From NCBI GenBank assembly GCA_027858855.1, contig JAQIBV010000056.1:1-64000 (forward strand): a stretch of DNA of 64,000 nucleotides, in the 5' to 3' direction. The stretch is from Spirochaetota bacterium. GTDB lineage: Bacteria > Spirochaetota > UBA4802 > JAFGJZ01. Made by a program: the position numbers and the translations under genes. A model generated the notes under the pieces. It ran no database searches. It worked only from the letters and a program-made list of their open reading frames with translations, and was not told the DNA's origin. Shown here in pieces: positions 43,150 through 51,767 of the stretch (position 1 is its first letter; every line of letters begins with the position of its first letter).

Positions 43150-45910
43150 GGCTCGCCTCCTTCTGAACTGAAACAACAACAGGGAACTTGGAGCGACCCT
43201 GCTTTATATCCTGACTGTATAAAAGCTCGCGTGAAGCTGACCCTGCAATTTTTACATACCTTTTATCGGCAATGCGATCTGTCACATATAACGGCAATCG
43301 AGTGAAGCCTTCAGCAGTTTTAACCGAAACATAATCCCCGTTCACAAAACCACCATCACGAGCAGCATCTTTGTGCATTAACAAAAAATCTTCGGGAAAA
43401 TACTCACGGTAATATTTATACTTCTGCGCCATATCAGCCTCACCATAATCAGATCCGAAAAGCAAATATGATGATTCCTGAATTTCCGGCAAAACAGTTA
43501 ACGAACCTAATGGAATCGGACCACTTTTCATTTTGCGGGCAAAAAGATAGGCAACCCCATCTTTATTAAAATAAAAAGGGCGACGACGGGCACGCTGACC
43601 TGTAATTGCAGCATTATCCTCGACAGCAACACTCTTCGCATGCCGAGGTTCCCCGTCTTTAAAAATAACGCCTGCATTGTTAAACAGAACCTGAGCTCCG
43701 GCAGGCCAACACCTATCTGTGTTGCGCAGGAGTGACTGCTGTGGTGCGGAATCCCTTTTTAGCAATGATTTCGAACCTATTAAATCGGCGTATAACCAGT
43801 TACCGCAGAAATAGGGCGGCTGGTGGAAATTTTCTTTTTTATTCTCACTATCTTCAGCAACTGTTTCTACTGTCTGTTCTCTGGAATATCCGGCCATCTC
43901 TTTCGCTACCGATTTGACTGATGAATAATTCCAAGCACACCTTACAATTGGTTCCGAGAACACGCCTCCCTTTAGTTTTTGAAGGGCAATCATTTTTTTC
44001 GCCACCCCCTGCAAAGCCAGGGCTATTCCCGGCAGACTCTTTTGACGCAACGAAAGACCTTTCTTTGCTATAAAACGTCTCTCTGAAGACACAAAATGCA
44101 GTGAAGCAGAAGGGAAAGCGGGAAGAGGAACAATTATTACAGTGGTATCTTTCGAGAATGAAGTTCCTCCAATATAACGACTGAAATCGCCTGGAAAAGT
44201 TTCAAACATTATTATCCACGATAATTTCTTTAACGCACTCTTTAATCTTTCACGTGGAACAGGCATATTAAACAGATCGGCTTCAAAGAGCGTGAGTCCC
44301 TTTATAGTACCGGCATCTATATCGTTAAGAAGCTGTGACCAATTATAACCCGAACTGGTTCTGGGGAGCATATCAAAAACAGCCTTTGCATCTTCATCAG
44401 GAAACCAGCAGTGCATTAGAGATTCGAAATAGCCCTTAAATCCGGTCCAGAAATGGCTAACGCTGAAGTCATTACTTTTATGGCTGTTATTCCTGATATA
44501 TAAATCATAGTCGTTTTCCATTTTTTCGCTATCAGGCAGGGGAAGGTATCCGGGAAAACAATTCCACCCCCCTATCTGGTCACTGATACCCTGTTGGTTT
44601 GCACTGTTATTAATACCATACAGCCCTCCTCCGGCTATTCCAATGTTACCACACAGTAGCTGCATAACAGATACAGCCCTTACCCCTTGCGCGCCAGCAG
44701 ATTCAGTCAACCCACCACCAAATAGAAAAGAACAGCTCTTAGCCGGACGCGAAGAGGCCGCAAGTTCTCCGGCAACATGCAGAAAAAGATCAGAACTGAT
44801 ACCTGTACGATTCATAACCCGATCAGGAGTATATTGTGAGTAATTGTTTTTTAGGATTTGAAATACACAATTACTACGTTTCAAATTATAATCAGTTTTG
44901 GGGTTACCCCGTTCATCTATAATATATGACCATGTCAGTGTATCATACTCTTTACCCTCTCCGCTAAAACCACTGAAGTTCCCATTACTATCAACTCGAA
45001 ACGACTCATTTACAAGGAAAGGAGCATCGGTATTATCCCGCAGATACTCTTTGTCTATGCTGTCATTGTGCAGCAGATAACGAATGAGCCCACATAGCAG
45101 AACAAGGTCGGTACCGGGACGAATAGCCAGGTGAATATCTGCTATTTTTGCTGTTTCACTCAAAACCGGGTCAATAACAACCAGCAGGGCGCCCCGTTTT
45201 CGAGCCTCGGTTATTGCGACAAGCTGCATGGGGCTTGTGCGAACCGGGTTTGATCCGATTACAACTATCAAATCACTGTTCTTAATATCATAATGGGGAT
45301 TAGTCTGTGCCGCTATTCCATAGGTTGCCCTCAACGCAGTAGCTGCCGCCTCATGCTTGATGAGAGCCTCTGTTCCTACTCGGGTTAAGCCTGCAACACG
45401 GCTGAACTTATTAATAACATATGCATCTTCACATGAAACAGAGTCTCCGACAACAACGGCAATTGATTCGCAATTATTTGCTTTTAAACCAGAACGGTCT
45501 ATTGCGAAAGATTCTTCTCGAGTAGCATGTATCAGTTCGGCACATTCTCCCAAAAGTGTGCTGTAACTTCTATTTTCAAAACCATTTGAATCGGCATATC
45601 TGATTACGCCAAGTTCCCGCAACGATTTCTGATTTGCCAGAAATGGAATCATATGAGCCTTCGGGCAAAGCCTGCCACCACTTTCAAATGAGCTCTTTTC
45701 AGCTTCTACAGCTGTGATAACAGAATCCCGGTAATGTATAATAAGGGCACAATTAAGACCGCAAAAGGGGCAAAAGCCACGCTGCGAACTGCTTTTTCGT
45801 TTAAAAAAGGGAATGCAGCTAACATAGTCGAAGATGGCAAGACCGCCGGTGGCAGCTACTCCGCATATTGCAGTGGCTATTTTTAGAAAATTCCTACGGG
45901 TAACCTGCAT
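43139..45910 (-). CDS. Tat-exported molybdopterin oxidoreductase with Lys at the metal-ligand position
   Basis: 923 residues from the ATG at 45910 (GGAGG upstream). A Tat signal, TRRNFLKIATA, is followed by the [4Fe-4S] set Cys47, Cys50, Cys54 and Cys82. Sequence blocks follow formate dehydrogenases: AVVVGDSVSCEDAYVINKF, SDLIVVIGSNPVRTSPMQL, VVIDPVLSETAKIADIHLAI. Where FDH has Sec/Cys-His-Gly-Pro, this protein reads EALIKHEAAATAL, placing Lys185 at the Mo/W-ligand position while His186 is kept. The C-terminal MopB domain is present (VNGDYVSVKTAEG). It is therefore FDH-like but unlikely to be a standard formate dehydrogenase; reaction unknown. Paired with a four-cluster subunit. Confidence 0.88.
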   Translation of the reverse strand: MQVTRRNFLKIATAICGVAATGGLAIFDYVSCIPFFKRKSSSQRGFCPFCGLNCALIIHYRDSVITAVEAEKSSFESGGRLCPKAHMIPFLANQKSLRELGVIRYADSNGFENRSYSTLLGECAELIHATREESFAIDRSGLKANNCESIAVVVGDSVSCEDAYVINKFSRVAGLTRVGTEALIKHEAAATALRATYGIAAQTNPHYDIKNSDLIVVIGSNPVRTSPMQLVAITEARKRGALLVVIDPVLSETAKIADIHLAIRPGTDLVLLCGLIRYLLHNDSIDKEYLRDNTDAPFLVNESFRVDSNGNFSGFSGEGKEYDTLTWSYIIDERGNPKTDYNLKRSNCVFQILKNNYSQYTPDRVMNRTGISSDLFLHVAGELAASSRPAKSCSFLFGGGLTESAGAQGVRAVSVMQLLCGNIGIAGGGLYGINNSANQQGISDQIGGWNCFPGYLPLPDSEKMENDYDLYIRNNSHKSNDFSVSHFWTGFKGYFESLMHCWFPDEDAKAVFDMLPRTSSGYNWSQLLNDIDAGTIKGLTLFEADLFNMPVPRERLKSALKKLSWIIMFETFPGDFSRYIGGTSFSKDTTVIIVPLPAFPSASLHFVSSERRFIAKKGLSLRQKSLPGIALALQGVAKKMIALQKLKGGVFSEPIVRCAWNYSSVKSVAKEMAGYSREQTVETVAEDSENKKENFHQPPYFCGNWLYADLIGSKSLLKRDSAPQQSLLRNTDRCWPAGAQVLFNNAGVIFKDGEPRHAKSVAVEDNAAITGQRARRRPFYFNKDGVAYLFARKMKSGPIPLGSLTVLPEIQESSYLLFGSDYGEADMAQKYKYYREYFPEDFLLMHKDAARDGGFVNGDYVSVKTAEGFTRLPLYVTDRIADKRYVKIAGSASRELLYSQDIKQGRSKFPVVVSVQKEASRGR

Positions 45911-46170
45911 CTTTCCTCCGGTAACAGGGGTACAGTGTATGCATAAAGAAAACTGCGTCAACCCACTTTAGGCTCCGCAAAATTCATTTCAACATAAATT
46001 TCACTTAGACATTTCAGAAAAAAATCGATTGAGAGTCTATAACCGTCTCAATCATCAATTTCTTGTTTTTAAAAGTTTGCTGGTATAAAACTATGACGAC
46101 CCTATAATTTAAGGTCGTGCTTAAGACGAGGAGTCGCCGGCTAAAATAGCCGGCCATGATTGCAGGGCAT
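45911..46170 (-). other. Gap with two hairpins downstream of the 55-residue gene
   Basis: GCCGGCTA (46136-46143) pairs perfectly with TAGCCGGC (46147-46154) around AAA, and ACGACC (46096-46101) pairs with GGTCGT (46113-46118). Both lie just after the minus-strand stop at 46171, as expected for a transcript end, although neither has a T run. The rest holds only the ribosome site for the molybdoenzyme gene. Confidence 0.5.
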
Positions 46171-46338
46171 TCACTTTGTGAGGTAGTGAGACAGGTCTGT
46201 AGCAATTCGCGAAATCGCGAAATCGATGTAACTCTCATCAGAAATGAGCTGTTTGTACTTATCAACACGTGCTGCACCGTGTTCTACACCTAAACCTGAC
46301 TCAATCTCACGTCCCTCCTTGAGCATGAGATTTTCCAT
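46171..46338 (-). CDS. 55-residue protein of unknown function
   Basis: The ATG at 46338 has AAAGGAG at good spacing; longer in-frame starts (46440) lie in the leader and lack a site. The protein (MENLMLKEGREIESGLGVEH..., ending YIDFAISRIATDLSHYLTK) is charged and helical with no membrane segment. The C-terminal rhythm K..LI.D.SYIDF.I..IA..L loosely recalls the sigma-28-binding end of FlgM, but this is a weak guess. It has its own promoter, an ordered leader and downstream hairpins, so it is a real expressed gene in my view. Confidence 0.55.
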   Translation of the reverse strand: MENLMLKEGREIESGLGVEHGAARVDKYKQLISDESYIDFAISRIATDLSHYLTK

Positions 46339-46380
46339 GACGAAACTCCTTTTTCGGCATCCTGTTCCTCCTTGAACAGG
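46307..46380 (-). other. Nested leader mini-ORF (17 codons) behind a Shine-Dalgarno hairpin
   Basis: On the minus strand, CCTGTTC and GAACAGG form a perfect 7-bp stem (46361-46380) whose six-base loop displays AAGGAG. Directly after it, an ATG at 46360 opens a 17-codon frame (MPKKEFRHGKSHAQGGT) ending at 46307. It overlaps the first 11 codons of the 55-residue gene in another frame. The layout resembles translational control, but no expression evidence exists. Confidence 0.4.
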
Positions 46381-46467
46381 GAGATCATACCTAATAAAAA
46401 GTTCGGGCAAAATGCCAAATTTAATTAACATTTCTTTCATTTGTAATGAAAAAAATGCACTTATTTA

Positions 46468-46495
46468 ATGATATAGTAAATATTGGGAAAGTCAA
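46468..46495 (-). promoter_or_regulatory. Sigma-70-type promoter for the 55-residue gene
   Basis: On the minus strand, TTGACT (46490-46495) and TATCAT (46468-46473) are separated by 16 bp. The predicted start lies about 120 bases before the 55-residue gene, leaving a long leader that contains the hairpin and mini-ORF. Confidence 0.55.
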
Positions 46496-46551
46496 CTATA
46501 TATGTCTCATTAGATGGGTAATATACCTACTAAACAGGGGTTTGACACCTT

Positions 46552-46905
46552 TCAGCGCATAATATCCTTGTGCCAGCTCAATTCACCACAATCAATCGCT
46601 ATCAGATCAAAACGGCACTCAATTTCGTTATTTGGAGGGTACACAAAGGCAAGATATGATTCGGCACATTTACGTATCCGTTTCAGCTTGGTCGGTCGTA
46701 TTGAATAGAGAGCGCCACCCATACTATCGCTGTATCGGGACCGTACCTCAACAAACAGAAGCAGTTTATCTTTCTGGGCGATGATATCAATTTCTGCATA
46801 ACGACCAAAACGGTAATTTCTAGTTATTATTGAAAAACCCTGCTCTTTTAAAAAAAGCTCGGCGCGATCTTCCCCTTGGTCGCCTTTTCCATGACGATCA
46901 TCCAT
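46552..46905 (-). CDS. yraN: YraN-family (UPF0102) nuclease-like protein
   Basis: 117 residues, the usual size. The nuclease-like fold is marked by GEDRAELFLKEQGFSIITRNYRFGRYAEIDIIAQ and then LLFVEVRSRYSDSMGG, matching the family E-x-D-x-V-x-K pattern with Arg in place of the usual Lys (EVRSR; EVK/R is common in this family). The fold resembles Holliday-junction resolvases, but no activity is established. Its ATG overlaps the stop of the HD-GYP gene. Last gene of the rpsP operon. Confidence 0.92.
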   Translation of the reverse strand: MDDRHGKGDQGEDRAELFLKEQGFSIITRNYRFGRYAEIDIIAQKDKLLLFVEVRSRYSDSMGGALYSIRPTKLKRIRKCAESYLAFVYPPNNEIECRFDLIAIDCGELSWHKDIMR

Positions 46906-48068
46906 TAAAAGAGCTCTGAAAGGTTTATACCAGCCTTATACTCATCAATCGTCTGTGTAATAAAAAGATCGAATTCCTCAACCAGATTAACTATTTCAAC
47001 ACCTTTAACCCGCTGACCACTTTCATCCCGTACCATCTTTACAATGGGGCGCAAGGGATTATTCTTAATGGTTCCGATAACAACGCCAATCTTCTTGTTA
47101 TTCAGCTCTACCAACGAACCAATCGGGTACACTGAAAGAATAGAGATAAACACACGTAAAATGACCGGATCAAACTTTCGGGCACCAGTTGCCACAAGCT
47201 GCTTCATAGCTGTATAGTAGAAGTGACGTGGGCGATAGCTCTTCTTCTCGACCATAGCCTCATAGTTATCAGCAACCGAAGCTATACGCGCAGCCTCCAT
47301 AATCTCGATGCCCTTAATATGCTTAGGATAACCGGCACCATTAAACTGTTCATGATGTTGAAGCGAAATTTGTGCTATATCTTCAGACATATTTCCAAGA
47401 TTTTTTAATACCTGATAACCATAAATCGGATGACTCTTAATCTGCTGAAGTTCACGTTCGTTCAGATCACCCTCTTTATTCAGAATGTAGGCCGGAATCT
47501 GTACCATACCGGCATTTATGAGCAAAACACCGAGCCCCAGATCTTTAACTTTTGAACGGGAATACTCCAGAGCAAGACCAATTACCATTGCATAAATAGC
47601 TGCATTAACACTATGCACAGCCATTGTATCCTTCTCATTCTCACGACGCTGCACAAAGAGAAAGACATTCCGGTTCTGTCGAATCAGTGAATAAATATCT
47701 TCAACACACTTAGTCAGATCCTGAATATGGAAGATACGGTCATTCCGAATGGCGGTATGAATCTTAGCCACCTCTTTCACACTTCTTTCATGAACCTCAA
47801 GCAATTGGTCTTTTAATGAAATAAGAACATTATAACTATCAAGAACCTTATTGAACTGTTCAGATATGGTGACATTATTGCCGCTTGCAGCACCCGATAG
47901 CAGCTGGCCTTCAGTTGTGACTTCACTGATACCCCATTTCATTAACCGCTTTATATCCGATTCCTGTATAGGTACATTGGCATTGGCAAGCACATTGCTA
48001 TTGTCAATCAGCACCTCTTTTGTAAACCGCATACCGGGTTTCAGCTCTTCTACAAGAATCCTTTTCAT
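46905..48068 (-). CDS. HD-GYP-like protein lacking the HD dyad
   Basis: About 387 residues from the ATG at 48068. The N-terminus (ILVEELKPGMRFTKEVL) is the usual DUF3391-like lead. The catalytic region reads VHSVNAAIYAM, then VLLINAGMVQIPAYIL where HD-GYP enzymes have LLHDIGKxxIPxxIL. The metal-binding His-Asp is therefore Ile-Asn. Downstream, LQHHEQFNGAGYP keeps the GYP motif. The protein is thus probably unable to hydrolyse cyclic di-GMP and may be a binding or scaffold protein. The C-terminus (VIGTIKNNPLRPIVKMV) is also family-like. Located in the ribosomal/flagellar-type operon between the FlhB-like gene and yraN. Confidence 0.85.
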   Translation of the reverse strand: MKRILVEELKPGMRFTKEVLIDNSNVLANANVPIQESDIKRLMKWGISEVTTEGQLLSGAASGNNVTISEQFNKVLDSYNVLISLKDQLLEVHERSVKEVAKIHTAIRNDRIFHIQDLTKCVEDIYSLIRQNRNVFLFVQRRENEKDTMAVHSVNAAIYAMVIGLALEYSRSKVKDLGLGVLLINAGMVQIPAYILNKEGDLNERELQQIKSHPIYGYQVLKNLGNMSEDIAQISLQHHEQFNGAGYPKHIKGIEIMEAARIASVADNYEAMVEKKSYRPRHFYYTAMKQLVATGARKFDPVILRVFISILSVYPIGSLVELNNKKIGVVIGTIKNNPLRPIVKMVRDESGQRVKGVEIVNLVEEFDLFITQTIDEYKAGINLSELF

Positions 48069-48075
48069 TCCAGAC

Positions 48076-48333
48076 TTATTCCACACCTTTTATTCTATAG
48101 CAGTAGGCAATTACTTCGGCAACCGCCCTATAAAGATCAGGAGATATCTCCTCTCCCTCAGGTAATGCATACAACGCTTCAACCAAATCACGATCCTGAT
48201 ATTGAACAATATTGTTTTTTTTTGCAATGCTCATGATGATATCAGCCAGTTCACTTTTCCCTTTTAGCATAACACGGGGCGCATGATCCGTGACCTCATT
48301 ATATTGAAGGGCAACAGCCTTTTTATCTTTCAC
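48076..48333 (-). CDS. FlhB C-terminal domain-like protein (FlhX type)
   Basis: 85 residues corresponding to the cytoplasmic C-terminal part of FlhB/EscU export-switch proteins: VALQYNEVTDHAPRVMLKGK, ADIIMSIAKKNNIVQYQDRDLVEALYALPEGEEISPDLYRAVAEVIAYCY. The membrane part and the NPTH autocleavage site are absent (family: NPTH; here there is no such motif). Such stand-alone paralogues exist in flagellated bacteria and can partly replace the FlhB tail. The start is GTG just after the upstream stop. Supports a flagellated organism. Confidence 0.88.
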   Translation of the reverse strand: MKDKKAVALQYNEVTDHAPRVMLKGKSELADIIMSIAKKNNIVQYQDRDLVEALYALPEGEEISPDLYRAVAEVIAYCYRIKGVE

Positions 48334-48335
48334 AC

Positions 48336-49301
48336 CTAGGCCTTTAAGTCTACTAATGGTTTCTGCTGTATCTGTTTTATTTCAGCATTAAGCTCTGCCA
48401 CTGCGTTCTCGAGAAGATGGGTCAAAACAATAACCTTTTTTTTACCTATCCCTGTAATTATGTCAAGGTTTTCAGGTTGCGATAAAAACTTTTTTCTAAA
48501 ATCTTCTTTTTCAAAAAAAATTGAAAGTGTAATTTGATCCTCTCCTTCCCGTGCAACCAGTTGTATGAGACCGGTTTTATCAAATTCAAAACTAACACAG
48601 ACCGATTGTTCTTCTAACAAAACACTAAACCAGCGGTATGCTCTGTCAATATTTAAAAGAATTTCAAATGATGATTCATCAAAAAGATAATCTAAAACCA
48701 TTTGTATATCTTCATGATTACAGTCTTCAAGCTTTTGGAAAAAATTCTGTTTATCGGCCTCTAACTTTTCATCATCTGCCATAAAAATATCAATGAGACC
48801 TGACATAGAGCCCGGAAGCTTCGACAACATCAGCTTTGAAAACGCAGAAACCTCTTTGTCAGAAAAACCCGAGGCCGACAGGCGTGAAAAAAGTTTTTTA
48901 TGGTCTTTCATCCGCTTTTTTAATCGGTATTCACGGTAGAGGCGGTTGAAGGTAAGTATGTCAGGGATATACTGTCGTAAAGTTCTTAAAAAAAAGGTAT
49001 CAGAGTTTGTTTCAGAAAAAAGCGAAAAGTGTTTTATTACAGAGGCGGATGTTTCTGTTTCATGCCGGAACACCAGTTTTCCGTTGCTGTTTCCGGTTAT
49101 AGTCAGCATTAATTTGCTGTTACGAGGAACGCCCTCTTCAAAATGGGCAGTAACCCTATTCCCAAGAAGATCAAGAACAGCACGGGTTGCATCAATTTTT
49201 TCAAGCACAGCGACACGAACTGTATCACCGGGTTTCAGCGAGCCGATGGCACGGTTTCGTGACAAAGGTCCGGTAATCTGAATGGAGTTATTTACCTTCA
49301 C
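48336..49301 (-). CDS. Conserved hypothetical protein of the rpsP operon
   Basis: 321 residues, GTG start overlapping the rnhB stop (GTGA). The N-terminal region (IGSLKPGDTVRVAVLEKIDATRAVLDLLGNRVTAHFEEGV) looks like a small beta-barrel, as found in flagellar hook-length-type proteins with a GDxVxAxVL motif. The rest is helical. The C-terminal region (LSIFFEKEDFRKKFLSQPEN) resembles the tail of FliK-like or Flg-type proteins only loosely. It sits directly before the FlhB-like gene, which makes a flagellar export link plausible. I do not assign a function. Confidence 0.65.
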   Translation of the reverse strand: MKVNNSIQITGPLSRNRAIGSLKPGDTVRVAVLEKIDATRAVLDLLGNRVTAHFEEGVPRNSKLMLTITGNSNGKLVFRHETETSASVIKHFSLFSETNSDTFFLRTLRQYIPDILTFNRLYREYRLKKRMKDHKKLFSRLSASGFSDKEVSAFSKLMLSKLPGSMSGLIDIFMADDEKLEADKQNFFQKLEDCNHEDIQMVLDYLFDESSFEILLNIDRAYRWFSVLLEEQSVCVSFEFDKTGLIQLVAREGEDQITLSIFFEKEDFRKKFLSQPENLDIITGIGKKKVIVLTHLLENAVAELNAEIKQIQQKPLVDLKA

Positions 49302-49924
49302 AGCATGGACCTAACCGGCTCGTAACTTTTGCGGTGAATAATCGTTGGGCCATGTTTTTTTATGGCCTCGCAATGCAATCGAGTGCCATAGCCAACGTTT
49401 TTTTCAAAATCGTAGAGAGGGAACGAAGACGCAATTTCACACATATACTCATCTCTCTTCACCTTGGCTACAATCGAGGCGGCAGCAACACTCAACGATA
49501 ATGAATCCCCCCTTTTTAATGACTTTAAAGGATGTTTGGATTCAAAGCGAAAGTTTCCATCAAGCAGCGCAGTTTGCAAAGAGAATGGTACACGGTCCAG
49601 AAGCCGGTTAACAGCGAGACGTGTAGCTTCGTTAACGTTACAGGCATCGACTTCTTCAGGAAGTGACACCTCATAATCGCAGAAAAGAGCCTGTTTCTGT
49701 ATAATTGAAAGAAACCTGCAGCGCTTGAGTCTGCTCAATTTTTTCGAATCATTAATTATTGCAATTTCTGGAGGAGGATCAGAATAGAACGAGAGCGGAA
49801 ACACAACACAACCTACATAAAGAGGTCCGGCCAGGGCACCCCGGCCAGCTTCATCTATGCCCGCAACAAGCCCTCTGTTTGAATAATGCAGTTCATATTC
49901 GAATGAAGGGAATGAAGCAGGCAT
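49298..49924 (-). CDS. rnhB: Ribonuclease HII
   Basis: 208 residues. The signature GIDEAGRGALAGPLYVGCVVF carries the first Asp-Glu of the metal site; NDSKKLSRLKR and ALLDGN supply further motifs, and SIVAKVKRDEYM the last Asp. The enzyme removes ribonucleotides from RNA-DNA hybrids in the cytoplasm. Located immediately downstream of rplS, as in many bacteria, and overlapping the next gene. Confidence 0.97.
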   Translation of the reverse strand: MPASFPSFEYELHYSNRGLVAGIDEAGRGALAGPLYVGCVVFPLSFYSDPPPEIAIINDSKKLSRLKRCRFLSIIQKQALFCDYEVSLPEEVDACNVNEATRLAVNRLLDRVPFSLQTALLDGNFRFESKHPLKSLKRGDSLSLSVAAASIVAKVKRDEYMCEIASSFPLYDFEKNVGYGTRLHCEAIKKHGPTIIHRKSYEPVRSML

Positions 49925-49935
49925 AATAAACGCCG

Positions 49936-50295
49936 CTACTTTTTAGAGATATGTCTTCTCTCTTTTAACTTCGCAGACTTACCTTTACGTTCACGAAGAA
50001 AATAGAGTTTAGATCTTCTGATTTTTGATTTTCGTACAACTTCTACCTTCGCAATACGTGGTGACTGCAACGGGAAAACCCGCTCAACACCGACATCAAA
50101 CGAAACACGTCGTACAGTAAAAGTCTTTCCGGCGCATTTATTATTAATGGCGATAACTGCTCCTTCATAAATCTGAATACGTTCGCGTGTTCCCTCAATA
50201 ATTTTATAATGTACACGGACAGTGTCCCCGACTTCGAAATCAAGTTCACGTTTGACTTCAGAAAGCTCAAGTCCCAGTTCTTCTACAACATTCAT
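49936..50295 (-). CDS. rplS: Ribosomal protein L19
   Basis: 119 residues. Family pattern: [54 protein letters not shown], and [26 protein letters not shown]. It sits at the 30S-50S interface. AGAGGTGAT precedes the ATG. Follows trmD, the canonical order. Confidence 0.98.
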   Translation of the reverse strand: MNVVEELGLELSEVKRELDFEVGDTVRVHYKIIEGTRERIQIYEGAVIAINNKCAGKTFTVRRVSFDVGVERVFPLQSPRIAKVEVVRKSKIRRSKLYFLRERKGKSAKLKERRHISKK

Positions 50296-50300
50296 CTATA

Positions 50301-50999
50301 TCACCTCTGTTTCTCTTTAATTATCTGATATCTATTATAAAGATCAGGACGAACACGCCTGGTCTTTTCCAATCTATTTTGCAAACGCCACTCCGCAATT
50401 TTTGCATGATTACCGCTTAACAGAACTGGCGGCACTTGCAAACCTCTGTACTCATCCGGCCGGGTATAATGCGGATACTCGAGCAATGATTCTTCAAAAG
50501 TCTCTTCAACCAAAGACTCCGGATTAGACATAAACCCCGGCAAATAACGAACCAGAGTATCCGTAATTATCAAAGCGGCAAACTCTCCGCCTGAAAGCAC
50601 ATAATCCCCGATTGAAACCTCATGATCGACATAGGTGTCAACAACTCGCTGATCAACACCTTCATAGTGACCACAAATAATTGTAATGTCTTCAAGGTCG
50701 GAAAACTCTTTAACCCGCTGCTGCGTTAAAGGAACTCCCGAAGGAGATGTCAGCATGACGGTTCCACGGTTTTCCAAGGCATCCAATGCGCGAAAAAGCG
50801 GTTCTGGTTTCAAAACCATCCCGCTGCCACCGCCATATGGATAATCATCACAACGGTTAAAATTATCTTCTGAATAGGTACGGATATCAACAATGTTAAA
50901 CCGTACACTGCCCTTTTCTATGAACTTTCCCATTAGCCCGGTTGTAAACGGACCTGTAAAAAATTCAGGGAAAAGGGTCAGAATATTCAAAGATCTCAA
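50301..50999 (-). CDS. trmD: tRNA (guanine-N1)-methyltransferase
   Basis: 232 residues starting at TTG; the start fits the family N-terminus (NILTLFPEFF) and overlaps the rimM stop. The deep-trefoil-knot SAM site is visible in ICGHYEGVDQRV and SIGDYVLSGGE. It methylates G37 of tRNAs that read CNN codons. Catalytic-loop Asp is in YTRPDEYRG. Confidence 0.97.
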   Translation of the reverse strand: MRSLNILTLFPEFFTGPFTTGLMGKFIEKGSVRFNIVDIRTYSEDNFNRCDDYPYGGGSGMVLKPEPLFRALDALENRGTVMLTSPSGVPLTQQRVKEFSDLEDITIICGHYEGVDQRVVDTYVDHEVSIGDYVLSGGEFAALIITDTLVRYLPGFMSNPESLVEETFEESLLEYPHYTRPDEYRGLQVPPVLLSGNHAKIAEWRLQNRLEKTRRVRPDLYNRYQIIKEKQR

Positions 51000-51523
51000 C
51001 TTTCCAACAACCCATCAACAGGATATATTGTTACTCTTCGACTTGCTATTTCAGCTGTATCGACCATTTCATCTACGAAGGGAATCATATACTCTCGCCC
51101 CTCATTTGCAACAACCAGAATCTCTCCACCACCGGCCTCAATAACCTCTGCTACTGACCCGAAAGCTGTTTTATTATATAATACATCGCATCCAATCAAA
51201 TCACAGTAGAGAAACGAGTCCGGTGCCAAGTTTTTTGCCACAGAACGTATACCACTTTCGGGAATGACCAGGTTATACCCACACAATGCCGTTGCTTCTG
51301 CACGACTGTTAACACCTTCAAAAAAGACCGTACCGTGTTTACCAGACGGGATCGACGAAAACGACACAACAGTAACAGCACGATAAAAGCCATTAATATC
51401 AACAAAAAACTGCCGCCCCTTTTCGATACGCTCTGGGAAATCCGTAACAAGATGCAACTTTAAGCCGCCATCAAGCCCGAAAGCTGAAGATATTTTTGCT
51501 ATTGTAAAATAATCATTGCTCAA
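50996..51523 (-). CDS. rimM: Ribosome maturation factor RimM
   Basis: 175 residues. The N-terminal RimM barrel has AKISSAFGLDGGLKLHLVTDFPER, and the PRC-barrel C-terminal half has LIGCDVLYN, GEILVVANEGREYMIPFVDEMV. It assists assembly of the 30S head around S19. Its ATG overlaps the KH-gene stop (ATGA) and its end overlaps trmD. Confidence 0.95.
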   Translation of the reverse strand: MSNDYFTIAKISSAFGLDGGLKLHLVTDFPERIEKGRQFFVDINGFYRAVTVVSFSSIPSGKHGTVFFEGVNSRAEATALCGYNLVIPESGIRSVAKNLAPDSFLYCDLIGCDVLYNKTAFGSVAEVIEAGGGEILVVANEGREYMIPFVDEMVDTAEIASRRVTIYPVDGLLES

Positions 51524-51756
51524 TCAAGTATTTCCAAAACAACCCGTTTTCCGGATTTGGCAGAAGCTGCATTCAAAACAGTACGGATCGCACGAGCAAT
51601 CCGACCATGTTTACCGATAACCTTACCAATATCATCGGCTGCGACACTTAACTCAAGAATAGTGGATTTCTCGCCCTCAATCTGGTTTATCTCAACATCA
51701 TCAGGGCTGTCCACAAGCGATTTGATCAAAAAATCAACGAGCTCTTTATAATCCAT
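51520..51756 (-). CDS. KH-domain RNA-binding protein (KhpA-like)
   Basis: 78 residues. The single KH domain has DDIGKVIGKHGRIARAIRTVLNAAS with the GxxG loop GKHG. This small protein is encoded after rpsP in many bacteria and binds RNA, often as a KhpA-KhpB pair. AAGGAGGTG precedes the ATG. Confidence 0.95.
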   Translation of the reverse strand: MDYKELVDFLIKSLVDSPDDVEINQIEGEKSTILELSVAADDIGKVIGKHGRIARAIRTVLNAASAKSGKRVVLEILD

Positions 51757-51767
51757 CTATCACCTCC

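Noticed and set aside
43139-45910. In-frame TGA selenocysteine in the molybdoenzyme
   Set aside because: The ligand-position codon is AAG (Lys) and the frame has no internal TGA.
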